In this document: in pieces, positions 44,467 through 53,373 of the stretch
How the letters are laid out: each line of letters begins with the position of its first letter
How positions within the stretch are numbered: the stretch's first letter is position 1
Assembly (NCBI RefSeq): GCF_017875645.1
Contig: NZ_JAGGMR010000001.1
Location: forward strand, 3,596,001 to 3,660,000
DNA from: Nocardia goodfellowii
GTDB taxonomy: Bacteria; Actinomycetota; Actinomycetes; Mycobacteriales; Mycobacteriaceae
Direction: 5' to 3'
DNA length: 64,000 bases
Made by a program: the position numbers and the translations under genes
Notes under the pieces: model-generated
Database searches by the model: none
Seen by the model: the letters and a program-made list of their open reading frames with translations, nothing else
What the model was told of the DNA's origin: nothing

Positions 44467-46167
44467 ATGACAACCCTGTCCGACCCGCTACCGCTCGCCT
44501 GCGGTCAGGCGCTGCCCAACCGGATCATGAAATCGGCCCTGAGCGAGGGGCTCGCCAATTCCGGCCTCGCTCCCGACGAACGCCTGGAACGGCTCTACCG
44601 CCGGTGGGGCGGGGGCGGTTATGGGCTCATCGTCACCGGCAACGTGATGGTGGACCGCCGTCACCTCAGCGAGCCCGGCAATGTCGCCATCGAAGACGAA
44701 CGACACCTCGAAGCGCTCACGCGTTGGGCGAAGGCCGGTAAAGAGGGCGGTACTCCGGTCTGGGTACAACTCAATCACCCTGGCCGCCAAGCCAATCCGA
44801 TCGTCACCCGGCATCGCCCCGTCGCGCCCTCGGCGGTCGCGCTGACCATTCCGGGTCTGCCCGCGCCCCGCGCGCTCACCGAGGACGAGATCCACGAGAT
44901 CATCCGGCGCTTCGGCGCCGCGGCCCGGGTGGCGCAGGCCGCGGGCTTCGACGGCGTGCAGATCCACGGTGCGCATGGATATCTGGTGTCGCAGTTCCTG
45001 TCGCCGCACTCGAATCAACGCACCGACGCGTGGGGCGGCGACGCACAGCGTCGGGCGCGCTTCGTCCTGGAGGTCGTCGAATCAGTTCGGGCGCAGGTCG
45101 GTCCGGGATTCGCGCTCGGGATCAAGCTGAACTCGGCCGATTTCCAGCGCGGCGGTTTCACCGAGGACGAATCACGGCAGGTCATCGCCCAGCTGGCTGC
45201 CGCATCCGTGGATCTGATCGAGATCAGCGGCGGCAGTTACGAATCGCCCGCCATGATGGGCCGCCCCCGGACGGCCGCGGCGAGCACGCGGGCGCGCGAG
45301 GCGTACTTCCTGGACTATGCCGAAACCGCGCGCCGCGTGGCAGGCTCCACCCCGCTCGCGGTGACGGGCGGGTTCCGGACCGAGGCGGGCATGGCCGAAG
45401 CCATCGGCGCCGGTCGCTGCGATGTCGTCGGGCTGGGCCGCCCGACCGCTGTATTCCCCACGGCGGCAGCCGATCTGCTCACCGGGCGCACCCAAGTGCT
45501 GCGGCCACCGCACATCACGCTCGGCCTGCCGCCCCGGCTGGCCGCCAACGGCAACCTGAAAGCTGTCGACGGCGCGCTCGACTTGCAATGGCACACCGAC
45601 CAATTGCATCTGATCGGCGCCGGCGCGGAACCCGATCCCGCGCGGTCGCCATGGCGCACCGCGGTCCGGATGGTCCGGCACCACGGGCTGGACGCCTTGC
45701 GCGGCAAGCGAACCGCGGCACCGGTCACCGCCGACAAGGCCGCGCGGAAGTTCCGCCGCGAGCGCGCCGTGGGCCGGTACCTCATGAATCCCACTGTGCG
45801 CGTACTGAACCGAGTAGGTGTGCGCACCACTCTCGCCACCGAGATCGAAACCATCGGCCGCAAATCAGGGCAGCCGCGCCGGGTCCCGGTGTCGGTACTG
45901 TTCGACGAGGACGGCGCGTGGATCATCTGCCAGCACGGTATGCGCTCGGGATGGGGACTGAACATCGCCGCCAACCCGACGATCGCGGTGCGCCAGGGCG
46001 ACCGGTGGCGCAGTGGTACCGCCGAATTCCTTCCGGACGACAATGTGGCCGCCCGCGCCGCCACCTTCGCACCCCACCCCACGCTCGCGCCCCTGGCCCG
46101 ATCGATGTTCGCCGCCCTGGAGACATCACCCGTCACGGTGCGGGTCACCTTCACTGACGCGAACTAG
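44467..46167 (+). CDS. Fusion of Old Yellow Enzyme-type reductase and Ddn-like F420-dependent reductase domain
   Basis: A 566-residue two-domain enzyme. Residues about 1-345 form an OYE/NADH:flavin oxidoreductase barrel (GGYGLIVTGNVMV, QLNHPGRQ, GFDGVQIHGAHGYLVSQFLSPHSNQRTDAWGG, AVTGGFRTE, VGLGRP) without the iron-sulfur extension. Residues about 436-566 match the deazaflavin (F420H2)-dependent nitroreductase fold of the Ddn family (TTLATEIETIGRKSGQPRRVPVSVLFDEDGAWIIC, LNIAANPTIAVR). Such a polypeptide could pair FMN and F420 chemistry on one unsaturated substrate. ATG 44467 follows GAAGGG; GTG 44464 is possible. No frameshift is seen across the junction. Confidence 0.85.
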   Translation: MTTLSDPLPLACGQALPNRIMKSALSEGLANSGLAPDERLERLYRRWGGGGYGLIVTGNVMVDRRHLSEPGNVAIEDERHLEALTRWAKAGKEGGTPVWVQLNHPGRQANPIVTRHRPVAPSAVALTIPGLPAPRALTEDEIHEIIRRFGAAARVAQAAGFDGVQIHGAHGYLVSQFLSPHSNQRTDAWGGDAQRRARFVLEVVESVRAQVGPGFALGIKLNSADFQRGGFTEDESRQVIAQLAAASVDLIEISGGSYESPAMMGRPRTAAASTRAREAYFLDYAETARRVAGSTPLAVTGGFRTEAGMAEAIGAGRCDVVGLGRPTAVFPTAAADLLTGRTQVLRPPHITLGLPPRLAANGNLKAVDGALDLQWHTDQLHLIGAGAEPDPARSPWRTAVRMVRHHGLDALRGKRTAAPVTADKAARKFRRERAVGRYLMNPTVRVLNRVGVRTTLATEIETIGRKSGQPRRVPVSVLFDEDGAWIICQHGMRSGWGLNIAANPTIAVRQGDRWRSGTAEFLPDDNVAARAATFAPHPTLAPLARSMFAALETSPVTVRVTFTDAN

Positions 46168-46230
46168 GTTGCTTCCCTGCCGGACTCGGCTCATTCGGTA
46201 GCGGTGTTTCTCGGGACGAACTGGGCCTGG

Positions 46231-46779
46231 TCAGGCCGGTTCGAAATAGGCGGCCGGGTCCAATGTGTTGATCGGTGTCCAGCGCGGGATTTCGGCCGGG
46301 GCCGCCGGATCCTGGTGGGCCGCTTCGAAATAGCCCTGGAGTTCGAGGGCGACGCGGGGGTTCTCGTCGACGCGGCGGGTCAGGTCGTAGAGCACTGCCA
46401 GCAGATGGACACAGCGGGGGTTGCGGGCCGAGCAGGAGCAATCGGTGGCCGCGAGCACCGGGGTCGGGGTCAGGCCCGCGTCGGCCAGAGCGCGGTGCAT
46501 TTCGTCGGTCAGGACGGTGGCGTCCGGGATTATCGCGGCGATGGCGGTGACCGCGGGGCGGGTCAGCGGTGCTACCTCGACGTGGGTGACCGAGGCCTGG
46601 CCGCCGCGATGGATGGCGGCGCGGACGTCGCGGCCCTGGATGGTGGTTTGCACGCCGTTGTTGCGCGCGATGCTGCGGGCGCGGGGGAGCAGCGGGTCCG
46701 GGCGGGTCTGGCGGAGGGGTTCGGCCAGGCGGAGCCAATCCTTGCCCCAGGCGGTGTATCCAAAGTCGTTGTCCGGCAT
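46231..46779 (-). CDS. SWIM zinc-finger protein, partner of the SNF2 helicase
   Basis: A 182-residue protein containing a SWIM motif: CSCSARNPRCVHLLAVLY (CxC...CxH) at about residues 114-131, a zinc site linked to DNA or protein binding. The N-terminus (GYTAWGKDWLRLAEPL) is that of the SWIM proteins found beside actinobacterial SNF2 helicases. Its ATG overlaps the helicase TGA by one base (TGATG), so the two are translationally coupled. Role presumed in DNA transactions. Confidence 0.88.
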   Translation of the reverse strand: MPDNDFGYTAWGKDWLRLAEPLRQTRPDPLLPRARSIARNNGVQTTIQGRDVRAAIHRGGQASVTHVEVAPLTRPAVTAIAAIIPDATVLTDEMHRALADAGLTPTPVLAATDCSCSARNPRCVHLLAVLYDLTRRVDENPRVALELQGYFEAAHQDPAAPAEIPRWTPINTLDPAAYFEPA

Positions 46780-48530
46780 CAGTTCTCTCGCTTCCGGCGC
46801 AGGATTTCCACGAGCTGGTCATCGTCGAGGCGGGCCAGGGCGGCGATGCCCGCGGTGTCGGACAGGTCGGTGAGGGCGGATTTGCGGTCGTGCATGCCCG
46901 CGATGTGCTCCTCCACGGTGGTGCCGGAGGTGAGGGTGGTGACGGTCACGGTGCGGGTCTGGCCGATGCGGTGGGCGCGATCGGAGGCCTGCGCCTCCAC
47001 CGCCGGATTCCACCAGCGGTCGAAGTGGATGACATCCGCGGCCCGGGTGAGGGTGAGACCGGTCCCCGCGGCGCGCAGACTCAGTATCAGCACCGGCGGG
47101 CCGTCGGCGGATTGGAAATCGGTGACGATCCTGCCGCGTTCGTCCTGGTTCAGCCCGCCGTGAAAGAACGGGGCGGTGACGCCGAACTGTTCGGCCAGAT
47201 GCCGGACCAGCAGCTCGCCCGTCTGCCGGTACTGGGTGAATATCAGGGTGGGAGCGTCGTTTTCGAGGTTGGTGCCGACGATGTCGGTGCACAGGTCCAG
47301 TTTGCCGGAGCGCCCGGCGAGTTCACCCAGATCGCCGGTGATCAACCCGGGATGGTTGCAGACCTGCTTGAGCGAGGTCAGCGCGGCCAGCACCCGGCCC
47401 TGCCGCTGCATGCCGGAGCCGAAGCCGTCGTCGATCGCGCGGTCGAGCAGTTGGTCGTAGAGCTTCTCCTGCTCGGGGGTGAGGTCGCACAGCAGGTCGG
47501 TGTGAATCTTCGCGGGCAGCGACGCGGCCACCTGAATCTTCTTGCGGGCCAGCACGACCGGTTCGATGGAATCGCGCAGGCGGGCCGCGGCGGCGGCCGA
47601 ACCCTCCTGGATCGGCCGGACGAATCGGCGGCGGAATTGGGTGCGGTGCGCGAACAAACGCGGGGCGACCAGGTTGAGCAGCGCGAACAGCTCCTCGAGG
47701 TGGTTCTCCACCGGCGTGCCGGTGAGCGCGATCTTGGCCGACGCGGTCAAGCCGCGCGCCGCCTTCGACACCTGGGTGCGTGGGTTCTTCAAGGCCTGTG
47801 CCTCATCGAAAACGACCGTCGCCCAAGAGGACCCGGTCAGGTGCTGCCCGTGCAGGCGCAAGGTCGGATACCCGGCCACGATCACCGTGCCCGGCTCCGC
47901 GCTCACCGCGCCGCCACGCCACACGACCGGCCGCAGTTCCGGCGCGAACCGGGTGATCTCGTGCGCCCAGTTGCCGACCAGCGAGGTCGGGCAGACCACG
48001 AGCTGTGGCCCTTGCGTCGCGCGACCGACCAGGAAGCCGATGGTCTGCACCGTTTTGCCGAGGCCCATCTCATCGGCCAGCACCGCCCCGCCGAACGCGT
48101 CGGTGGTCTCCCGCAGCCAGCTGACGCCGCGCGCCTGGTACGGCCGCAACTCCGCGTGCAGCGACGAGGCCAACTCCGTAGCGACTGCCCGGGTTTCGCG
48201 CAGCACTCGCACCGCGCGCTCGGCCGAGACAACCGACGTGCCGACCGCGTCGGGGACGGCATGGGCGGCGATGGGTAGCTCGTGGACTACGTCGCCCTCG
48301 CGCATGACGGCCTGCCAGGTGCGCAGTGAGGCGCCCGCGGGCGCTGTCTCACTGGTCGAACCGGGCAGGTCCCCGAGTTCGTCGGGGGTCACCAGCGCGC
48401 AGTCGACGTCGACGATCTCGATCGCGTCCAGCGTGCTCGTCGGCACCGCGATCGGCAGCGTTTCCCGTTCGCCGACTCCGGTGGGCGCCCGCCCCGTGGT
48501 CCGCCCGCTCCATGTCCACAGCGCGAACAT
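46779..48530 (-). CDS. SNF2-family DNA-dependent ATPase with short N-terminus
   Basis: A 583-residue SNF2 ATPase: LRPYQARGVSWL, Walker A DEMGLGKTVQT (about residues 160-170), motif II DEAQ, TGTPVENHLEELF, SLKQVCNHPGL, SLRAAGTGLTLTRA, and HFDRWWNPAVEAQASDRAHRIGQ. Related HelZ-type proteins are around 1000 residues because of a long N-terminal domain; here only about 130 residues precede the core. Similar reading continues upstream of ATG 48530 (STQATYLPDRH), so the true start may be a rare codon. Coupled to the SWIM gene downstream. Confidence 0.88.
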   Translation of the reverse strand: MFALWTWSGRTTGRAPTGVGERETLPIAVPTSTLDAIEIVDVDCALVTPDELGDLPGSTSETAPAGASLRTWQAVMREGDVVHELPIAAHAVPDAVGTSVVSAERAVRVLRETRAVATELASSLHAELRPYQARGVSWLRETTDAFGGAVLADEMGLGKTVQTIGFLVGRATQGPQLVVCPTSLVGNWAHEITRFAPELRPVVWRGGAVSAEPGTVIVAGYPTLRLHGQHLTGSSWATVVFDEAQALKNPRTQVSKAARGLTASAKIALTGTPVENHLEELFALLNLVAPRLFAHRTQFRRRFVRPIQEGSAAAAARLRDSIEPVVLARKKIQVAASLPAKIHTDLLCDLTPEQEKLYDQLLDRAIDDGFGSGMQRQGRVLAALTSLKQVCNHPGLITGDLGELAGRSGKLDLCTDIVGTNLENDAPTLIFTQYRQTGELLVRHLAEQFGVTAPFFHGGLNQDERGRIVTDFQSADGPPVLILSLRAAGTGLTLTRAADVIHFDRWWNPAVEAQASDRAHRIGQTRTVTVTTLTSGTTVEEHIAGMHDRKSALTDLSDTAGIAALARLDDDQLVEILRRKREN

Positions 48531-48627
48531 GTGCCGGTCGGGCAGGTAGGTGGCCTGGGTGGAAGACAGATCGATCCCCTCACGTGCAATGTGTTGTGCG
48601 GCACAAAAATTGTCCAGGGACGCCGAC

Positions 48628-48651
48628 AGCGGGCGACTGGTGTCGCCCGCT
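48628..48651 (-). terminator. Terminator after the DUF7455 gene
   Basis: Perfect 10-bp stem AGCGGGCGAC / GTCGCCCGCT with loop TGGT (+ strand reading), 66 bp beyond the DUF7455 stop. A T-rich stretch (CAATTTTTGTG) lies further downstream on the - strand. Confidence 0.65.
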
Positions 48652-48716
48652 GCCGGTGAAGACTGTGTTCTGTTGTTCGATGCTGTTGTGTCGGGACGCG
48701 AGGTCTGAACTGGTGC

Positions 48717-48911
48717 TTACAACGCGGGAGCGGACTCCGTGTCGATCACGGCTTCCAACTCACGCAAGCGATCCATGTGCTCGTTCGCGTGGTGCTGGCA
48801 GAAGAGCAACTCTCCACCTGCGGGAAGGGTGGCGCGCACGCGCGCTGCCGCCCCGCAACGGTCGCAACGATCGACCGCGGTCAGTGGGGTGCTTGTCAGG
48901 GTTCCTGGCAT
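48717..48911 (-). CDS. DUF7455-type small zinc-binding protein
   Basis: A 64-residue protein with CDRCGAAARVRATLPAGGELLFCQHHANEHMDRL: a CxxC pair and CxHH form a plausible zinc site. This compact pattern is widely conserved in actinobacteria without known function. ATG 48911 gives MPGTLTSTPLTAVDRCDRCG. Lies in its own transcription unit with a possible ECF-type promoter upstream and a hairpin terminator downstream. Confidence 0.82.
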   Translation of the reverse strand: MPGTLTSTPLTAVDRCDRCGAAARVRATLPAGGELLFCQHHANEHMDRLRELEAVIDTESAPAL

Positions 48912-49024
48912 GACTCCTCCGTCCTGGCTCCCGGCACTACAGTCCGTTCACCTGGTGTGGGGCCCGTGGTCACTCCGCGGGCTCGCTACCGCTACTTCCC
49001 AGCAGTGGTATGACTACTCTGTCA

Positions 49025-49050
49025 GACGTTCGGGACGGGGGCTTTGTTCC
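49025..49050 (-). promoter_or_regulatory. Possible ECF-type promoter for the DUF7455 gene
   Basis: On the - strand GGAAC (49050-49046), 17 bp, then CGTC (49028-49025). One base differs from the CGTT seen before sigB and DUF4193. It lies about 114 bp before the DUF7455 start. Confidence 0.35.
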
Positions 49051-49184
49051 CGTAAACGATTCAGTGTGTTTTCCCTAACATGACCTGGTATTTCGCTAAC
49101 GGCGAACAGCTCTGCTCAGGTGCCGCACACGTCTTCGCTCACTTCTCGAACTCACCTATCCAGTTGTCTACCGGGAGATTACCC

Positions 49185-49544
49185 GTGATCCACGACACTC
49201 ACACACTCGTTCACATTTGTGACCTGACGGAATGGACGAACGCCCGGCAAATCGGGGAGTACCGCCCGGCGTCGCTGACCGAGGCGGGCTTCATCCATCT
49301 GTCCACCCCGCAGCAGGCGCATCTGCCCGCGAACCGGCTGTTCCGGGGGAAGCGGGATCTGGTGCTGCTGCGGATCGACCCGGCCCTGGTCGAGGCCGAG
49401 GTGAAGTGGGAGCCGGGGGTACCGACCGATCCCGCGTCCATGCTGTTCCCGCACCTGTACGGCCCGTTGCCGGTGACCGCGGTCACCGCGGTCGAGGAGT
49501 TCCGGCCCGGCCCGGACGGCTCGTTCGCGCCGCTGGCGCAGTGA
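49185..49544 (+). CDS. DUF952 domain-containing protein
   Basis: A 119-residue protein of the DUF952 family: LVHICDLTEWTNARQIGEYRPASLTEAGFIHLSTPQQAHLPANRLF, then LLRIDPALVEAEVKWE and FPHLYGPLPVTAVTAV. The fold resembles ADP-ribosyltransferase-like domains in some descriptions, but no activity is assigned. GTG 49185 has GGGAGA seven bases upstream; the longer ATG at 49080 adds sequence unlike the family. Confidence 0.85.
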   Translation: MIHDTHTLVHICDLTEWTNARQIGEYRPASLTEAGFIHLSTPQQAHLPANRLFRGKRDLVLLRIDPALVEAEVKWEPGVPTDPASMLFPHLYGPLPVTAVTAVEEFRPGPDGSFAPLAQ

Positions 49545-49580
49545 TCACCACCCACGCCTCGAGCACCACCTACGCCTGGA

Positions 49581-50228
49581 TCACTGCTCGCGGGATTCGC
49601 GGGCCACGATCGCGGCCTGCACCCGGGAACGCACCCCGAGCTTGGTAAGTACCCGCGAGACATGGGTTTTCACGGTCGTCTCACCGATGAACAACCGCTC
49701 GGCGATCTGCGCGTTGGACAGGCCGTCGCCCAGGCAGTCCAGCACTTCCCGTTCCCGATCGGTGAGGTCGGCGAGACCGGCGGGGGCCGGTGCCTGAGTA
49801 TCGGCGGCCGAGGAGGCGAACGCGGTGATCACCGCCTTGGTCACCTCCGGCGCGAGCACGCCGTCGCCGGCGGCGACCGCGCGCACCGAATCGACCAGCG
49901 CCGCACCCGAGGTCGACTTGAGTACGAAACCGGCCGCGCCCGCCCGCAACGTCCGGAAGACGTACTCGTCCAGATCGAACGTGGTGAGAATCAGTACCCG
50001 GGCCAGGTTGCCGGCGGTGATGCGCTCGGTCGCGGTGATGCCGTCGACGCCGGGCATGCGCACGTCCATCAGCACCACGTCCGGGCGCAGCGCCTTCGTC
50101 TGCGCGACCGCGACGTCCCCGTCGGCCGCCTCGCCGACCACTTCGATGTCCTCGGCGCTGTCCAGGATCATCCGCAGCCCAGCCCGGATGGCGCCGTGGT
50201 CGTCGGCGATGAGCACGCGAATCGTCAC
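49581..50228 (-). CDS. NarL/LuxR-family response regulator
   Basis: A 215-residue response regulator. The receiver has acidic residues DD at 9-10, phosphoacceptor D55 in VVLMDVRMPG, and K105 in GFVLKS. The C-terminal LuxR HTH is LTDREREVLDCLGDGLSNAQIAERLFIGETTVKTHVSRVLTKLGVRSRVQAA. Its kinase is probably the HisKA_3-type sensor at 52081-53265, on the same strand but separated by two genes. Ends 37 bp from the convergent DUF952 stop. Confidence 0.92.
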   Translation of the reverse strand: MTIRVLIADDHGAIRAGLRMILDSAEDIEVVGEAADGDVAVAQTKALRPDVVLMDVRMPGVDGITATERITAGNLARVLILTTFDLDEYVFRTLRAGAAGFVLKSTSGAALVDSVRAVAAGDGVLAPEVTKAVITAFASSAADTQAPAPAGLADLTDREREVLDCLGDGLSNAQIAERLFIGETTVKTHVSRVLTKLGVRSRVQAAIVARESREQ

Positions 50229-50287
50229 CGAATCATCAGATCACAGGCCGGCCCGCGGGTGGATCCGCCGAAGGAATGACCGCGCGG

Positions 50288-51379
50288 CTACGGGCTCACC
50301 GCGAGGAACACGAAGGCGGCGAACAGCACCAGGTGCACCCCGCCCTGCAGCAGCGTCGCCCGTCCGGGGACGACGGTGAGCGCACCCACCACGACCGTGA
50401 GCGCCAGCAGCACCATCTGGGTCGCGCCCAGACCCAGGGTCAGCGGCCCGGAAATCCAGAGTGTGGCGATCGCGATGGCGGGGATGGTCAGGCCGATGCT
50501 GGCCATCGCCGAACCCAGCGCCAGGTTCAGGCTGATCTGGACGCGATCACGGCGCGCCGAGCGCACCGCCGCCAAGGTCTCGGGAAGCAGCACCAGCAGC
50601 GCGATGACCACGCCCACCGCCGAGCGGGGCAGACCGGCCGCGTGCACGCCGTTCTCGATGGCGGGGGAGACCATCTTCGCCAGCCCGACCACACCGACCA
50701 GCGCGACGACGAGCAGGACCAAGCTCAGCACGGTGGAGCGCAGGGAGGGCGGTTCGTGGTGTTCGTCGTCGTCCTCGGCCTGCTCCACCGGGCGGAAGTC
50801 GTCGGGGTGCCGGATGGTCTGCACGGTCACGAACAGGCCGTAGAGCAGCAGCGAGGCCACAGCCGCGAAAGCCAGCTGCGACCCCGAGAACTCTGGGCCC
50901 GGCTTGCTCGTGGTGAACGTCGGCAGTACCAGGCTCAGCGTGGCCAGGGTCGCCACCGTCGCCAGCGCGGCACCCGTACCTTCGGCATTGAACACCGCCA
51001 CTCGCCGCCGCAACGCCCCCACCAGCAGCGATAGCCCGAAGATGCCGTTGCAGGTGATCATCACCGCCGCGAAGACGGTGTCCCGGGCCAACGACGACGC
51101 CTCGGGACCGCCGGAGGCCATCAGCGTCAAGATCAGCCCGACCTCGATCACGGTGACGGCGACCGCCAGCACCAGCGACCCGAACGGCTCGCCGACCCGG
51201 TGTGCCACCACCTCGGCATGCTGCACGGCCGCGAGGGTCGCCCCCGCCAGCGCCAAGACCAGCACGATCACCACCGGACCGGAGGGATGAGTGAACCACG
51301 CGATTGCCAGGACCACGAGGGCGATCAGCGGAACAAAGGTCGTCCAGTGTCGGGTCAGCAGTCGCATCATGACTTCCAT
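50288..51379 (-). CDS. Ca2+/H+ antiporter of the CaCA family (ChaA-like)
   Basis: A 363-residue membrane exchanger with about eleven helices. The two inverted alpha repeats are GEPFGSLVLAVAVTVIEVGLIL (residues about 63-84) and LNLALGSAMASIGLTIPAIAIATLWI (about 285-310), which carry the acidic ion site (E in VTVIEVG) and matching polar residues. A charged cytoplasmic loop (PVEQAEDDDEHHEPP) separates the halves. It should export Ca2+ or Na+/K+ in exchange for protons. Sits between the response regulator and kinase genes on the same strand. Confidence 0.9.
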   Translation of the reverse strand: MEVMMRLLTRHWTTFVPLIALVVLAIAWFTHPSGPVVIVLVLALAGATLAAVQHAEVVAHRVGEPFGSLVLAVAVTVIEVGLILTLMASGGPEASSLARDTVFAAVMITCNGIFGLSLLVGALRRRVAVFNAEGTGAALATVATLATLSLVLPTFTTSKPGPEFSGSQLAFAAVASLLLYGLFVTVQTIRHPDDFRPVEQAEDDDEHHEPPSLRSTVLSLVLLVVALVGVVGLAKMVSPAIENGVHAAGLPRSAVGVVIALLVLLPETLAAVRSARRDRVQISLNLALGSAMASIGLTIPAIAIATLWISGPLTLGLGATQMVLLALTVVVGALTVVPGRATLLQGGVHLVLFAAFVFLAVSP

Positions 51380-51524
51380 GATTCCAGCGAATCGGCAGCG
51401 TCCAGGGTGGAGGAGACGTGGATCGCCCTCCGCACCAGCGCGAAAGCAACCGGTGGGTGGCGCGCGGCGACCGCACCCGGTAATACTGAAAGGTTAACGC
51501 TCACGCCAGAATACGGGGGGAATC

Positions 51525-52052
51525 ATGTCGAGACGATGGCTATGTGTGGCGGCAGTGGCGGCGGCGATGGTGGTCGGCGGGTGCGGGTCACCGGACGACT
51601 CGACCGCTGGCGCGACAACGAGTCCGCAAACGAGCCGGGTGACAGCCGCCACGAGCTCGACCACAACGACCCCGCCCGCTCCGCTGCTGAATCGTCGCGC
51701 CGAGAACGGGCAGGTCGTGCAGCAGGACGGCTTGGTGGGCGCGGGCAGCCTGACCATCATCAACGACGACAAGTCCGACGTCGCGGTGGTGGTGACCAAC
51801 GGCGATCCTAAGAATCCGCAGGCGACGATCTATGTCCAGGCCCACTCCAGAGCCACACTCGACGGCATCGCCGGCACCTACTTCGTGTACCTGAAGTTCG
51901 GCGTCGATTGGGACGAGACCACGCTCATGTTCACGCGCGACCGCCAGTTCCAGAAGTTCGACGACCCCTTCGACGCGGCGAGCGATTGGGAAGTCACCCT
52001 GAAGCCGTCGATCGCCGGCAACGCCAGCACCAGCGACGTGCCCGCTTTCTGA
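51525..52052 (+). CDS. Putative lipoprotein
   Basis: A 175-residue exported protein. The signal peptide MSRRWLCVAAVAAAMVVGGC ends in a VGGC lipobox. A Ser/Thr/Pro-rich linker of about 35 residues follows, then a compact domain (LTIINDDKSDVAVVVTNGDPKNPQATIYVQAHSRATLDGIAGTYFVYLKFGVDWDE). That domain looks like an immunoglobulin-like or beta-sandwich fold. GGGGGG precedes ATG 51525 and TAATACT upstream may be the -10 box. It is the only + strand gene inside the two-component cluster. Function unknown. Confidence 0.82.
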   Translation: MSRRWLCVAAVAAAMVVGGCGSPDDSTAGATTSPQTSRVTAATSSTTTTPPAPLLNRRAENGQVVQQDGLVGAGSLTIINDDKSDVAVVVTNGDPKNPQATIYVQAHSRATLDGIAGTYFVYLKFGVDWDETTLMFTRDRQFQKFDDPFDAASDWEVTLKPSIAGNASTSDVPAF

Positions 52053-52080
52053 TCCGGCCGGGCATACCGGTTCCCGGCGG

Positions 52081-53265
52081 TCAGATCACCGAAAGCGGCA
52101 GTAGCGCACGGACTTCCCAGTGGCCGTCCGACGGCTCGGCGGTGAAGCTGCCGCCCAGGGCGGCCGCGCGTTCGCGCATGTTCATCAGGCCGCGCCGCGC
52201 CGTGGTGTCGACCGGTTCCCCGGCCCGGCGGACCGAGGTCGGATTGCGCACGGTGACAACGAGACTCGCTTCCTGGGCACGCACGTCGATGTCGACGGGC
52301 TGGCCGGGAGCGTGTTTCATCGCGTTGGTCAGCGCCTCCTGGACGATGCGGTAGGCGGCCTGGTCGACCGCGCTGGGCAGCGGCGTCCCGTTCAGCGAAT
52401 CCTGAACGCGCACACTGATTCCGGCGGCGCGGGCGGCGTCGATCAGGATGGGCAGCTGAGCGAGTTTACGGGGCGCGGCGACGTCCTCGTCGGCGCCGTC
52501 GTCGCGCAGCAGGCCGATCATGGTCCGCATTTCCTGGAGCGCGCTGACGCTGTTGGAGCGGATCGAGGCGATGATCCCGGCGACCTTCGGATCGCGGTCG
52601 CTCTTGCCGAGGACGCCCAGGGCGGCTTCGGACTGGATGGCGATGGCCGAGAGGTGCCCGGCGATGACGTCGTGCAGATCGCGGGCCATGGTTTTGCGTT
52701 CGTCGGCGATCGCGGCACGCCGGTCCAGTTCGGCGACCAGCGCCATGGCTTGGGCGCGGGTGTGCTCGGCGGCCGCTATCTCCTTGTGCTGGCGTACCTG
52801 GAACGCCCACCACACGGGCGTCCCGACGAAGGCGAACGACGCGGCGATGGCGACAGCGAAAGCTCGCCAGTCGCCGACGCCGATCCACACCGCCACCCCG
52901 ATCACCAGCGTCCCGGCCGCACTGACCGCGGCGGTACCGCGGGACACCGCGCGGGAGCCGTACAGCACCGCGGCGTAGATCAGGTCGGAATACACCAGCC
53001 AGACCGGCAGGGTCGAGCCCAGCAATGTGTCGGCCACCAGGGGGAGGACACCGACCGCGAGCGCGGTGCCGGGAAGTCGCCGCCGGAACAGCGACGCGCA
53101 GCACAGCACCGCGAGAATGGCGAACCGCAGGGGGAGTGCGACCTGGGTGCTGGCCCCGGCCATCGGATACAACCCGGACAGGTACAGCACCACGCTGATG
53201 GTGAACAGGAACAGCGCGATCAGCACGTCCTGAGTCGTCGAGGACAACGCGTGCCACTGTCTCAC
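52081..53265 (-). CDS. NarL-type sensor histidine kinase (HisKA_3)
   Basis: A 394-residue kinase with five or six N-terminal transmembrane helices (to about residue 155), then a coiled region and a dimerisation/phosphoacceptor helix RKTMARDLHDVIAGHLSAIAIQSEAAL (histidine in DLHD). The ATPase domain has the N-box YRIVQEALTNAMKHA and G-box RRGLMNMRERAAALGG. No extracellular sensor domain is present, so it probably reads the membrane. GTG 53265 was preferred to GTG 53283. Its partner regulator lies 1.85 kb downstream. Confidence 0.9.
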   Translation of the reverse strand: MRQWHALSSTTQDVLIALFLFTISVVLYLSGLYPMAGASTQVALPLRFAILAVLCCASLFRRRLPGTALAVGVLPLVADTLLGSTLPVWLVYSDLIYAAVLYGSRAVSRGTAAVSAAGTLVIGVAVWIGVGDWRAFAVAIAASFAFVGTPVWWAFQVRQHKEIAAAEHTRAQAMALVAELDRRAAIADERKTMARDLHDVIAGHLSAIAIQSEAALGVLGKSDRDPKVAGIIASIRSNSVSALQEMRTMIGLLRDDGADEDVAAPRKLAQLPILIDAARAAGISVRVQDSLNGTPLPSAVDQAAYRIVQEALTNAMKHAPGQPVDIDVRAQEASLVVTVRNPTSVRRAGEPVDTTARRGLMNMRERAAALGGSFTAEPSDGHWEVRALLPLSVI

Positions 53266-53373
53266 CGGTCCATCACAGCACACGCTCGCCGGGCCGGGGT
53301 CCGTCGAAGTGATGACACCCGGTCGATCCGATGGCCGACGCCGCCGGAGCCCCGGTTACGCGACGCTCGGCGG

